Below, piece after piece: positions 1 through 6,568 of a DNA stretch of 12,620 nucleotides. Below the pieces are notes generated by a model that was not told the DNA's origin, ran no database searches, and saw only the letters and a program-made list of their open reading frames with translations. A program made the position numbers and the translations under genes. Origin of the DNA: Acetobacteraceae bacterium (GTDB lineage: Bacteria > Pseudomonadota > Alphaproteobacteria > Acetobacterales > Acetobacteraceae). Within the stretch, counting starts at the first letter, position 1. The number at the start of each line of letters is the position of its first letter. Location: the NCBI GenBank assembly GCA_014377905.1, contig JACMOQ010000504.1, forward strand, positions 1 to 12,620, in the 5' to 3' direction.

Positions 1-97
1 ATTGATAGTAACTAATTTATTAGATAGTATCGAGTTATCAAAATTACGCATGAAAGAAATCATAAAAAACTCACTGTTATATAACAACTTATCTTAA
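1..97 (+). CDS. possible C-terminal end of an AT-rich gene (partial)
   Basis: A reading frame is open from the left edge (first full codon at base 2) to a TAA at 95-97, giving 31 codons rich in Leu, Ile, Lys and Asn. Six of the codons are TTA, a codon rarely used in the GC-rich genes to the right. A small inverted repeat follows at 110-126, as would suit the end of a transcription unit. The product cannot be recognised. The competing reading is a leftward gene whose ATG would be at 63-61 and which is open to the edge for 21 codons. Chance openness in AT-rich DNA is also possible, so this is only a suggestion. Confidence 0.27.
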   Translation, partial: LIVTNLLDSIELSKLRMKEIIKNSLLYNNLS

Positions 98-109
98 TTC
101 TGAACGCGT

Positions 110-126
110 AGCCATGATTGATGGCT
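110..126 (+). terminator. weak inverted repeat, possible terminator
   Basis: AGCCAT and ATGGCT pair over 6 bp around the loop GATTG, and TGTTTGG follows. It lies 13 bases after the stop of the possible gene at the left edge. The stem is short and only half GC, and the T-run is interrupted, so a terminator role is tentative. Confidence 0.25.
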
Positions 127-283
127 TGTTTGGTGTCGTGGCGCGATGAAGTTGCGGTGGTATGATTTGGTTCCTGCGCAGTTGTCCCGGATCGCGACGC
201 CAGCCGGGCTGCGGGCCATGCAAGGCTACATGTGTGGCTACGCTCGGGAAGCGTGCGCCCGCAGCACCCCAGAAGCGGGGCCT
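127..283. other. non-coding spacer downstream of the phosphatase gene
   Basis: This is GC-rich spacer with no gene I can support. The only structure seen is CCCC-AGAAGC-GGGG at 267-280, 3 bases downstream of the phosphatase stop on the minus strand. It has a four- to five-bp stem and no T-run on that strand, so at best it is a weak 3' hairpin for the leftward transcript. Confidence 0.4.
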
Positions 284-1000
284 TTACGCCGTAAGAAATC
301 CGAGCTCTTCGCCTTCCAACACGACGCTGGTCAACACGCCGCCAAACACCGCACCGGTATCAATCCCGATCCGGTTGTGCCGAACCTCCGGCGCGCCGCG
401 TGGCGTGTGGCCGTGGACGACCACAGTGCCATGGTTCATTTCGGAATAGAGAAAAGAATTGCGGATGGTGATCAGGTCCTGCGGGATCTGGTCAACGATA
501 GCGACCCCCGGCCGCACCCCGGCATGGGCGAAGAAATAGCCGTCTATCGTGTGCGACAATGGCAGGGCATGCATGAACGCGATGTGATCGGCCGGCACAA
601 AGGCGGGCCAGTCCGGCCGCGGGGCCTCGGGATCGCCGCCCCAGCTTGCCAGCGCTTCCCGCCCTCCGGAAATCATCCAGTCGGTTGCGGCCGCCCCTTC
701 GCCCCCGAGCGCGTTCAGCATGGTGCGTTCGTGATTGCCCATCAAATTCACCGTCGTCACGCCGGCAATCGGATCCCCCGCCGCTAGCCGCGCCACCACA
801 CCGCGGCTGTCCGGCCCACGATCGACATAGTCGCCGATATGCACCAGCAACGGGTCCGCCACCGGACGCGCGGCCAGATCGGCACGGATCAGGTCATGCA
901 ACGCCAGCAGCCGATCGAGGCAGCCATGAATGTCGCCGATCGCATAAACCCGCCGCCCTGGCGCAAGCCAGCCGGGTGCCTTGACCATGTCCAAACTCAT
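284..1000 (-). CDS. metallophosphoesterase, PPP-type serine/threonine phosphatase family
   Basis: This is a 238-residue, cytosolic, single-domain phosphatase of the calcineurin-like PPP superfamily, which hydrolyses phosphomonoesters (phosphoproteins or small molecules) with a two-metal centre. All the metal-binding and catalytic blocks are visible in order: GDIHG at 22-26, GDYVDRG at 56-62, GNHE at 88-91, a later metal histidine in FAHAG near 159, and HGHT at 196-199. The length matches bacterial members such as E. coli PrpA/PrpB and phage lambda phosphatase. The ATG at 1000 overlaps the stop of the upstream DMT transporter gene by ATGA and is preceded by a purine-rich GAGAAG, so translation is probably coupled; a second in-frame ATG lies four codons in. 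The natural substrate cannot be told from sequence: protein phosphatase and diadenosine-polyphosphate hydrolase are both possible. Confidence 0.93.
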   Translation of the reverse strand: MSLDMVKAPGWLAPGRRVYAIGDIHGCLDRLLALHDLIRADLAARPVADPLLVHIGDYVDRGPDSRGVVARLAAGDPIAGVTTVNLMGNHERTMLNALGGEGAAATDWMISGGREALASWGGDPEAPRPDWPAFVPADHIAFMHALPLSHTIDGYFFAHAGVRPGVAIVDQIPQDLITIRNSFLYSEMNHGTVVVHGHTPRGAPEVRHNRIGIDTGAVFGGVLTSVVLEGEELGFLTA

Positions 1001-1884
1001 TTTCTTCTCGCTTCGCGTCGCGCAATCCAGGTTGTGCTGACAAAAATAACCGCAGCCCCCAGCATAGTGGTGCTGCTTGGCACATCCCCGAACACAGAAA
1101 GCCCGGCCAGCACGGACCAGATCAGGTCGAGAAACTTGATCGATTGTGTTGCCGACACATCAGTCGCCCGCAGCGCCCGGTTGGAGAAATAATGTCCGGC
1201 GGTGCCGATCAACCCGCACAGCATGAACAGCGCCCATTGGCCGAGCGTCGGCCACGACCAGTGCAGCACCGCCATAGGGAAACTGAACATGCTGACGGTA
1301 ATGGATTGCCAGACCACGATCACTTCCGGGCGATCACGGCGCGACAGGGCTTTGGTGATCAGGAACGATCCGGCAAATAGCGGAGCCGATGCCAGCATGA
1401 ACACCGCATAGATGCCGCCGTCGCCCTGGAATTTTGGCGCCACCACGATCATCACGCCGGCGAACCCGATGGCTGCCGCCACCCAGCGCTCCCAAATCGG
1501 TTTTTCACCGAGCAGCACCACCGCGCCCAACATCACAAAAATCGGGCCGGTGAAGCCGATCGCGGTGATGTCGGCCAAGGTCATGTGCGGCAGCGCCATG
1601 AACCACAAGGTGATGCCGAGCGTATGGATCACCCCGCGCCACATCTGCCCCTTGAGGCCGCGCGGCGCGTAACTCGCCACCCCTGCCCGCAGGATCAGCG
1701 GCAGCATCACCGCCACGCCGCAAATGTAGCGCAGGAACTGGGTCTGGAACGAGTCCATCTCCGTCGTCAGCAGGCGCATAATGGTGTTGAGCACGGTGAA
1801 CACCAGCCCCGACAGCGCCATCCAGATCATACCGCGCACTGTCGGCGGCAAGGCGGTTGCTGTGTCGCGCAGGGTGCGCAGCAA
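997..1884 (-). CDS. DMT-family (EamA) inner-membrane transporter
   Basis: This is a multi-spanning protein of about 295 residues made of two EamA repeats, the ten-helix drug/metabolite exporter fold. The first repeat contains the FLRY segment and the helix-4/5 region GFTGPIFVMLGAVVLLGE, which carries the conserved Pro and Glu of the family. The second repeat ends with KFLDLIWSVLAGLSVFGD and a basic tail (RREARRK). Substrate is unknown; relatives export amino acids or metabolites. The start is uncertain. The frame is open back into the tRNA, which cannot be coding, so translation must begin after 1900. Candidates are TTG 1893, TTG 1884, GTG 1839 and ATG 1830, none with a clear Shine-Dalgarno. 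I chose 1884 because it keeps the ALPPTVRG segment common just before helix 1 in this family. The stop overlaps the phosphatase start by ATGA. Confidence 0.87.
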   Translation of the reverse strand: MLRTLRDTATALPPTVRGMIWMALSGLVFTVLNTIMRLLTTEMDSFQTQFLRYICGVAVMLPLILRAGVASYAPRGLKGQMWRGVIHTLGITLWFMALPHMTLADITAIGFTGPIFVMLGAVVLLGEKPIWERWVAAAIGFAGVMIVVAPKFQGDGGIYAVFMLASAPLFAGSFLITKALSRRDRPEVIVVWQSITVSMFSFPMAVLHWSWPTLGQWALFMLCGLIGTAGHYFSNRALRATDVSATQSIKFLDLIWSVLAGLSVFGDVPSSTTMLGAAVIFVSTTWIARREARRK

Positions 1885-1899
1885 AATTAACAATGTAAA

Positions 1900-1983
1900 T
1901 GCCCGCCGCCGGACTTGAACCGGCACACCCTGAACGGGCTACGGATTTTAAGTCCGCTGCGTCTACCATTTCGCCAGGCGGGC
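1900..1983 (-). tRNA. tRNA-Leu (anticodon TAA)
   Basis: The complement folds as a complete class II tRNA of 84 nt. It has acceptor GCCCGCC pairing with GGCGGGC, a D arm GCG...CGC containing the GG of the D loop, and anticodon stem GCGGA/TCCGT around CTTAAAA, with anticodon TAA at 1950-1948. A long variable arm (CCC-GTTCA-GGG) and a T arm GCCGG-TTCAAGT-CCGGC follow, with discriminator A at 1900. The 3' CCA is not encoded and must be added after transcription. It reads TTA and TTG leucine codons. It lies 15 bases after the dehydrogenase stop and just before the DMT gene on the same strand, which suggests a shared transcript or a promoter inside the dehydrogenase gene. Confidence 0.97.
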
Positions 1984-1998
1984 ATAGTGTTGCTGTCA

Positions 1999-2910
1999 TT
2001 ACTTACCACTGAGACGGCACGCAATATCCAACGCCATGCGTAGCAGGTTCTCGCTCGCTTCCGCGGTGCGGAACGCGCTATGGGCCGACAGAGTGACGTT
2101 TTCCAGCCCGGCCAGGCGATGGCCTGCGGGCAGCGGTTCGGTGTCGAACACATCGAGCGCGGCATGGCCGATCTGGCCCGTCGCCAGTGCCGCGATCATC
2201 GCATTTTCGTCCACCACAGCCCCACGCGCGGTGTTTACCAGCAGCACACCCGGCCGCAATTGCGCGATGCGGGTTGCCGACAGGAAACCCTTGGTGTCGT
2301 CGTTCAGCAGCAGATGCAAGCTCACCACCTGCGATTGCGCCAGCAGCGTATCGAGCGCGACGAATTCCACCCCCGGATGGGTTTTGGGCGAGCGGTTCCA
2401 GGCGATCACCTTCATCCCCGAGCCGCCAGCAATACGTGCAACCTCGGCGGCAATGCCGCCGAAGCCGATCAGGCCGATTGTTTTACCGGTCAACTGCATC
2501 CCCTCGCTACGCGGCCAACCGCCGGCGCGCACGCCGCGATCCATCCGGGCAAGGTCGCGGGCGGCCGCCCACATCAGGGCCACGGCATGCTCGGCCACCG
2601 CGGTATCACCATAGCCCTTGATGATGTGGACAGTGATGCCGAGCTCGCCCAGTTCCTCGGGGTTCATGTAACTGCGGGCGCCGGTGCCGAGAAAGATCAC
2701 GTGCTTCAGCCCGGTGCATTTGGCCATTTGCGCCGTGGGCATGAAGGTGTGGTCGTTCAGCACGAAATCATGTCCGGCAAGGATGGCGGGCAAATCTTCG
2801 GCGACAACGTCTTCGGCTGAATTGACCGTCACCGCCGGATCGCCCGGCCGTACCACTGCCTTGAACACTTCTGCGAGCTCAACGCCCGCGTCGAGGAAAA
2901 TTCCGCGCAT
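1999..2910 (-). CDS. D-2-hydroxyacid dehydrogenase (NAD(P)-dependent)
   Basis: This 303-residue cytosolic oxidoreductase belongs to the D-isomer-specific 2-hydroxyacid dehydrogenase family, which interconverts a 2-oxoacid and a D-2-hydroxyacid. The split catalytic domain is at about 1-105 and 280-303, with the Rossmann domain between. The dinucleotide loop is GFGGIA at 149-154 (last Gly of GxGxxG replaced by Ala). The catalytic triad is visible as Arg229 in NTARG, Glu258 in DTEPLP and His277 in SAHSAF. I chose the ATG at 2910 because GGGAG stands 7 bases before it. The frame extends upstream to 2964, but that part has no family similarity and holds the inverted repeats of the spacer. The substrate (glyoxylate/hydroxypyruvate, phosphoglycerate or other) cannot be assigned. 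It heads the leftward cluster and is divergent from the penicillin-binding protein gene. Confidence 0.93.
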   Translation of the reverse strand: MRGIFLDAGVELAEVFKAVVRPGDPAVTVNSAEDVVAEDLPAILAGHDFVLNDHTFMPTAQMAKCTGLKHVIFLGTGARSYMNPEELGELGITVHIIKGYGDTAVAEHAVALMWAAARDLARMDRGVRAGGWPRSEGMQLTGKTIGLIGFGGIAAEVARIAGGSGMKVIAWNRSPKTHPGVEFVALDTLLAQSQVVSLHLLLNDDTKGFLSATRIAQLRPGVLLVNTARGAVVDENAMIAALATGQIGHAALDVFDTEPLPAGHRLAGLENVTLSAHSAFRTAEASENLLRMALDIACRLSGK

Positions 2911-2914
2911 GAAT

Positions 2915-2969
2915 GCACTCCCAATCACTTGCCCTGTTTTGCTCGGGCAAGCGTCCGGCTGCAAGTGAT
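2915..2969 (-). promoter_or_regulatory. competing inverted repeats next to the dehydrogenase RBS
   Basis: The segment 2924-2934 can pair with two different partners. CTTGCCC (2928-2934) pairs with GGGCAAG (2945-2951) over 7 bp around a 10-base loop, and ATCACTTGC (2924-2932) pairs with GCAAGTGAT (2961-2969) over 9 bp. The shared arm ends one base from the GGGAG ribosome-binding site (2922-2918) of the dehydrogenase. The element could be an RNA switch in that leader or a binding site for a dimeric regulator between the divergent genes. The pairing is seen directly; the role is inference. Confidence 0.4.
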
Positions 2970-3004
2970 GGCTAGGTTGCAGCGATTTCGCTACGTAGGA
3001 TGCA

Positions 3005-4858
3005 ATGTACAGCGCGCCCCAAATTTCACCCGAAGATCGGCCGCCGACGCGGTGGAATGATGCGCGTCTGTTGCCGCAGGAGCCGGCCGGGCCACGCCCG
3101 CCGCGGCGCTGGGGCTGGCGTCTTTTGAGATGGTCATTCGTGCTGGCAATCTGGATGATTGTGCTGGGCGGCGTCGGATTGGTCTATTTCGCCTGGGACT
3201 TGCCGCGCCCGGAAGCGGCGCTCGATGGCCGCCGCAAGCCGAGCCTTACGTTGCAGGACGGTTCGGGCCGCATTATCGCGGCTTTCGGCGATGTGGTCGG
3301 CGATCCACTGCGCCTGTCAGACCTGCCACGCACGTTGCCTGCGGCGGCGGTGTCTGTCGAAGACCGGCGCTTCTATTCCCATTTCGGTATTGATCCAATC
3401 GGCATCGCCCGTGCGTTTTATGTCAACCTCAGCACTGGCCGGCTGGCGCAAGGTGGGTCCACCATCACCCAGCAAGGGGCAAAAAACATATTTCTGACCT
3501 CGGCGCGCACCACCAAGCGCAAAGTCCAGGAGGTGATGCTGACCCTGTGGCTGGAAAATCATTTCACCAAGACTGAAATTCTCGAAATCTGGCTCAACCG
3601 GATCTATCTCGGCTCGGGTGCCTGGGGGGTCGATGCGGCATCGCGGCTTTATTTCGGCGTTTCGGCGCGGGAGGTGAATTTGTGGCAGGCGGCGTTGCTT
3701 GCCGGGCTGACCAAGGCGCCGTCGCGTTTTTCGCCGCGGGTCGATCCGGTGGCAGCGGCGAAACGGGCGCGCGAAGTGTTGGCCGCGATGGTGGAAACCG
3801 GGGCAATCACCGCTGCCCAAGCCGCCCAGGCATCGTCGCAGATCGTGTTTCCGCCGCGCGGGCCGTCGGCGGGTTGGTATGCAGACTGGATTGCCGAGCA
3901 GGCCCAGCCGATGCTGCCCGATGGTGCCGACGCGGTGGTCAGCACCAGCCTCGACGCGCCGACCCAGGCGATTGTGCAAGCGACGCTTGAAGCCTTGCTG
4001 GATGGGCCGGGTGCGGCCGCCAATGTCAGCCAGGGGGCAGTGGTGGTGTTGGACCCGACCAGCGGCGCGGTGCTGGCGATGGCGGGGGGACGCGATCATC
4101 GCACTTCGCCCTATAATCGCGCTGTGGTGGCGCGTCGGCAGCCCGGATCGTCTTTCAAGCCGTTTGTCTGGCTTGCCGCGCTGGAAAAAGGTGCGCGACC
4201 GGATGACATCGTGCTCGACGCGCCGATCCGGCTGGGGACCTGGTCGCCGAGCAATTTCGACGGCAAATTTCGCGGTGAGATCAGCCTGGAGGAAGCGCTG
4301 GCGCAATCGGTCAACACCGCCGCGGTGCGCCTGACGTTGCAGGTCGGCGGGCCACGGGCGGTGATCGCGGTCGCCAGACGCCTCGGCATCAGCAGCGCCT
4401 TGCCGCCCAATGACACAATCGCTTTGGGCACCGGGGAGGTCGGGTTGCTGGAAATGGCCGGCGCCTATGCGAGTTTCTTCAATGGTGGGCGGCTGGTAAC
4501 TCCACATGGCATCCACTCGATCGTCGCGGATCGATCACGGTTGAGCTTGAACCAGCCTGAGCCAACCCAGGTGATCAACCCCGACCTTGCCGCGATGATG
4601 GTGCGGATGATGGGCGCGGTGGTGGTGCGCGGCAGTGGCAGGGCGGCGGCCATGCCGGGGCGTCTGGTTGCTGGCAAGTCTGGCACGACCCAGGATTTCC
4701 GCGATGCTTGGTTTTTGGGCTTCGTCGGCGGCAATTCTGGGCCGGGCCGGATCATCGGGGTATGGCTCGGCAATGACGATAATCGCCCGATGACGAACGT
4801 GACCGGCGGCGGATTGCCGGCGAAACTGTTTCATGACATCGCGGAACAACTACCGTGA
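3005..4858 (+). CDS. class A penicillin-binding protein (PBP1-type transglycosylase/transpeptidase)
   Basis: This 617-residue bifunctional peptidoglycan synthase polymerises lipid II and cross-links the stem peptides on the outer face of the inner membrane. It has a basic, proline-rich cytoplasmic tail (1-42), one membrane helix at about 43-64, a GT51 glycosyltransferase domain at about 85-265, and a transpeptidase domain from about 343 on. In GT51, the catalytic Glu119 lies in SVEDRRF and GGSTITQQ is at 150-157. The transpeptidase has nucleophile Ser382 and Lys385 in PGSSFKPF, SVN at 435-437, and KSGTT at 558-562 in place of the usual KTGT. It is shorter than E. coli PBP1a (850) because the extra domains between the catalytic units are absent, as in many alphaproteobacterial class A enzymes. 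AGGA at 2997-3000 precedes the ATG at 3005. The stop overlaps the next gene by GTGA. Confidence 0.95.
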   Translation: MYSAPQISPEDRPPTRWNDARLLPQEPAGPRPPRRWGWRLLRWSFVLAIWMIVLGGVGLVYFAWDLPRPEAALDGRRKPSLTLQDGSGRIIAAFGDVVGDPLRLSDLPRTLPAAAVSVEDRRFYSHFGIDPIGIARAFYVNLSTGRLAQGGSTITQQGAKNIFLTSARTTKRKVQEVMLTLWLENHFTKTEILEIWLNRIYLGSGAWGVDAASRLYFGVSAREVNLWQAALLAGLTKAPSRFSPRVDPVAAAKRAREVLAAMVETGAITAAQAAQASSQIVFPPRGPSAGWYADWIAEQAQPMLPDGADAVVSTSLDAPTQAIVQATLEALLDGPGAAANVSQGAVVVLDPTSGAVLAMAGGRDHRTSPYNRAVVARRQPGSSFKPFVWLAALEKGARPDDIVLDAPIRLGTWSPSNFDGKFRGEISLEEALAQSVNTAAVRLTLQVGGPRAVIAVARRLGISSALPPNDTIALGTGEVGLLEMAGAYASFFNGGRLVTPHGIHSIVADRSRLSLNQPEPTQVINPDLAAMMVRMMGAVVVRGSGRAAAMPGRLVAGKSGTTQDFRDAWFLGFVGGNSGPGRIIGVWLGNDDNRPMTNVTGGGLPAKLFHDIAEQLP

Positions 4859-5718
4859 ACAACGATCGGGTGATGGCCGGGATTGGTCTCGGGGTGCTCG
4901 CCTACGCGCTGTTCTCGGTGCATGACGCGACCAACAAGTATCTGGTGGCAACCCTGCCGGTTTGGCAGATATTGTTCTTCCGCAGCGTGACCATTGTGGT
5001 CGTGTGCCTAGCGGTCGGACGGCGCAAGCTGTTGATCAGGCTGGTGGAAACACCATTGAAAGTGCCCCTGGCGGCGCGCGGATTACTGACCCTGGTGGCC
5101 TGGCTGTGTTACTACACCGCGGCGCGGTATCTGCCCTTGGCGCAGTTGCTGACGCTCTATTTCAGTGCCCCGATCCTGACCACCTTGCTGGCCAAACCGC
5201 TGTTGGGGGAACATGTCAGCCCGGTGCGCTGGGCGTCGGTGTTGCTCGGCTTCGTCGGCGTGGTGATCGCTGTCGATCCGGTCGGTATGCAGGCAAGCTG
5301 GCCGATGCTGCTGGTTTTGGTCGCCGCCGCGATGTGGGGCTATGCCATTATTCTCATGCGCCAGATTGCGAGGAAGGAGCCGTCGATTTTGCAAATGCTG
5401 GTGCAGAACCTGACCTTCCTGGTGTTGACCGGGGCGCTTTCGATGTTCACCTGGGTGTCGCCAAATCCGTTCGAATTGCTGCTGCTATTTGCCATTGGGG
5501 TGATCGGCGGGATCGGGCAATATTTCCTGTTCGAAGGTTCGCGATTGGCGCCGGCTGCTGTCATGTCGGCCATGGAATATACCAGCCTGCTCTGGGCGTT
5601 CGTGCTGGGCTATATGATTTTCGGCGACATCCCGACCTTGCCGGTCTGGATCGGGGCGGCAACCATCCTGGCATCGGGCGTGCTGCTGGTGGCGGGCGAA
5701 CGGACGCGCAGAACATAA
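4855..5718 (+). CDS. DMT-family (EamA) inner-membrane transporter
   Basis: This 287-residue protein has two EamA repeats and about ten predicted membrane helices, starting with GIGLGVLAYALFSVHDATNK, the usual first helix of RhaT/EamA-type exporters. Each half ends with the conserved pattern near helices 4-5: YFSAPILTTLLAKPLLGE in the first and MEYTSLLWAFVLGYMIFGD in the second. The cargo is unknown. The start is a GTG at 4855 inside GTGA, overlapping the PBP stop; an ATG at 4873 is an alternative, and only a weak GCGGAA lies upstream. The overlap implies translational coupling with the cell-wall enzyme, though a functional link is not shown. It is only distantly like the other DMT gene in this window, so this is not a recent duplication. 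The end faces the zinc-knuckle gene with 21 bases between the stops. Confidence 0.92.
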   Translation: MNNDRVMAGIGLGVLAYALFSVHDATNKYLVATLPVWQILFFRSVTIVVVCLAVGRRKLLIRLVETPLKVPLAARGLLTLVAWLCYYTAARYLPLAQLLTLYFSAPILTTLLAKPLLGEHVSPVRWASVLLGFVGVVIAVDPVGMQASWPMLLVLVAAAMWGYAIILMRQIARKEPSILQMLVQNLTFLVLTGALSMFTWVSPNPFELLLLFAIGVIGGIGQYFLFEGSRLAPAAVMSAMEYTSLLWAFVLGYMIFGDIPTLPVWIGAATILASGVLLVAGERTRRT

Positions 5719-5739
5719 GACAATATGCGGGGCGGCGCG

Positions 5740-6438
5740 CTATTTCTTACCGTACCCAAACAACCGTGCCAGCAGTCCAACATTTTTGACCGGTGTGCCG
5801 GCGCTGGGCGCGCGTGCGACATGGGGTCGGATGACCGAAGGCGGCAGCGCTTTGCTCATCAGATGGCCACCCGTATCGCCCTCCGAAATCCGCGCGATCT
5901 GAAAACGCAGGATCGCGGCCGATGTCGGGTCGGGGTCGCTCTGCAAAAGGATGTCGGCGTGCATCTTGGCGCGGTCAAAATGGCCAACGCGCCGCAATAC
6001 GTCGATTTTGCGCATGCGGGCGTGCGCTGTCTCGGGTGTTCCCCAGGCACGGATTGCGCTCAGCCGCTGGACCCGGGCGGCTTCATTATTGTCGGCATCG
6101 TCTTCTGCCCAAGCCGCCTGCAAAAATACTGTCCCGCGCAAATGCGCCGCGCATAGCCTGGCCCAGCGCAAATGCGGGCGGATATGAGCGTTATGGCGTC
6201 CGAGCCAACGGTAATTCTCTGATCGAACGATTTCGGCCGCCGAAAGCGGCAAGGCGGTCAAATCGGGCGCCGCTGCGCCACAATTGCGGCAGGTCTGCAC
6301 CCATTGACCAAGGGTCGATCGTGCCGGCTCGCCGGGGCGGAAGTCGAGATCGGGTGCGCCCTCCGCCATCGGGATCGCGAAGGGTGGACGGGTTGCGGTA
6401 CCACAAACGGCGCAAAGGCGACGGTCTGGTTTGGCCAT
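5740..6438 (-). CDS. zinc-knuckle protein with helical C-terminal part, function unknown
   Basis: This is a 232-residue protein I do not recognise by name. The N-terminal 60 residues carry two CxxC knuckles (C9/C12 and C50/C53) separated by a DLDFRPGEPARS stretch, which should bind one zinc ion. The middle (about 75-190) is helical, with Ala, Leu and Arg spacing reminiscent of TPR-like repeats (GTPETAHARMRKIDVLRRVG, FDRAKMHADILL). The last residues are a basic tail with LLARLFGYGKK. The layout of paired CxxC followed by TPR-like helices recalls the DUF2225 group, but this is impression, not a search result. No signal peptide is seen, so it is probably cytosolic. The ATG at 6438 has no clear Shine-Dalgarno; a sigma70-like promoter lies about 40 bases upstream, so it is likely a single-gene transcript, independent of the liv operon. 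Confidence 0.8.
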   Translation of the reverse strand: MAKPDRRLCAVCGTATRPPFAIPMAEGAPDLDFRPGEPARSTLGQWVQTCRNCGAAAPDLTALPLSAAEIVRSENYRWLGRHNAHIRPHLRWARLCAAHLRGTVFLQAAWAEDDADNNEAARVQRLSAIRAWGTPETAHARMRKIDVLRRVGHFDRAKMHADILLQSDPDPTSAAILRFQIARISEGDTGGHLMSKALPPSVIRPHVARAPSAGTPVKNVGLLARLFGYGKK

Positions 6439-6456
6439 GCCGACTTTATTATTATC

Positions 6457-6472
6457 ACGGCACCAGCGCCGT
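6457..6472 (-). other. 5' stem-loop in leader of the zinc-knuckle gene
   Basis: ACGGC and GCCGT pair over 5 bp around the loop GCTGGT. With the promoter at 6479-6506 the transcript should begin near 6472, so this hairpin would sit at the very 5' end of the mRNA, followed by the unstructured GATAATAATAAAG before the start codon. Such 5' hairpins can protect a message from decay; that role is inferred. Confidence 0.3.
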
Positions 6473-6478
6473 CATAAT

Positions 6479-6506
6479 ATCGTAATGGTTGCATGAATTC
6501 TGTCAA
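6479..6506 (-). promoter_or_regulatory. sigma70-like promoter of the zinc-knuckle gene
   Basis: On the minus strand a perfect -35 box TTGACA (6506-6501) is followed after 16 bases by TACGAT (6484-6479), matching 4 of 6 positions of the -10 consensus. The spacing, the lower GC content of the region, and the position about 40 bases before the ATG at 6438 fit a housekeeping promoter. Confidence 0.5.
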
Positions 6507-6538
6507 ATCCGGTGGTCGGAAAATGGTCGATACACGCA

Positions 6539-6555
6539 CAGGGTATAAAACCCTG
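6539..6555 (-). terminator. hairpin after livF, possible end of the liv transcript
   Basis: CAGGGT pairs with ACCCTG over 6 bp around ATAAA, 13 bases beyond the livF stop and before the next promoter. No T-run follows on the minus strand, so it may be a 3' end protecting structure rather than a classical intrinsic terminator. Confidence 0.3.
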
Positions 6556-6568
6556 GCCGTTTGCGGGC

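Noticed and set aside
2080..2820. Plus-strand open frame (246 codons) opposite the dehydrogenase
   Set aside because: The dehydrogenase motifs on the minus strand are unambiguous; the plus frame has no domain and no ribosome-binding site.
3317..4516. Long minus-strand open frame (399 codons) opposite the PBP gene
   Set aside because: Its translation is rich in Arg, His and Pro without domains. It is the complement of a clear PBP coding frame with high third-position GC, which commonly leaves the opposite strand open.
997..5718. The two DMT genes as a duplicated repeat
   Set aside because: The proteins share only family-level patterns and are too different for a recent duplication.
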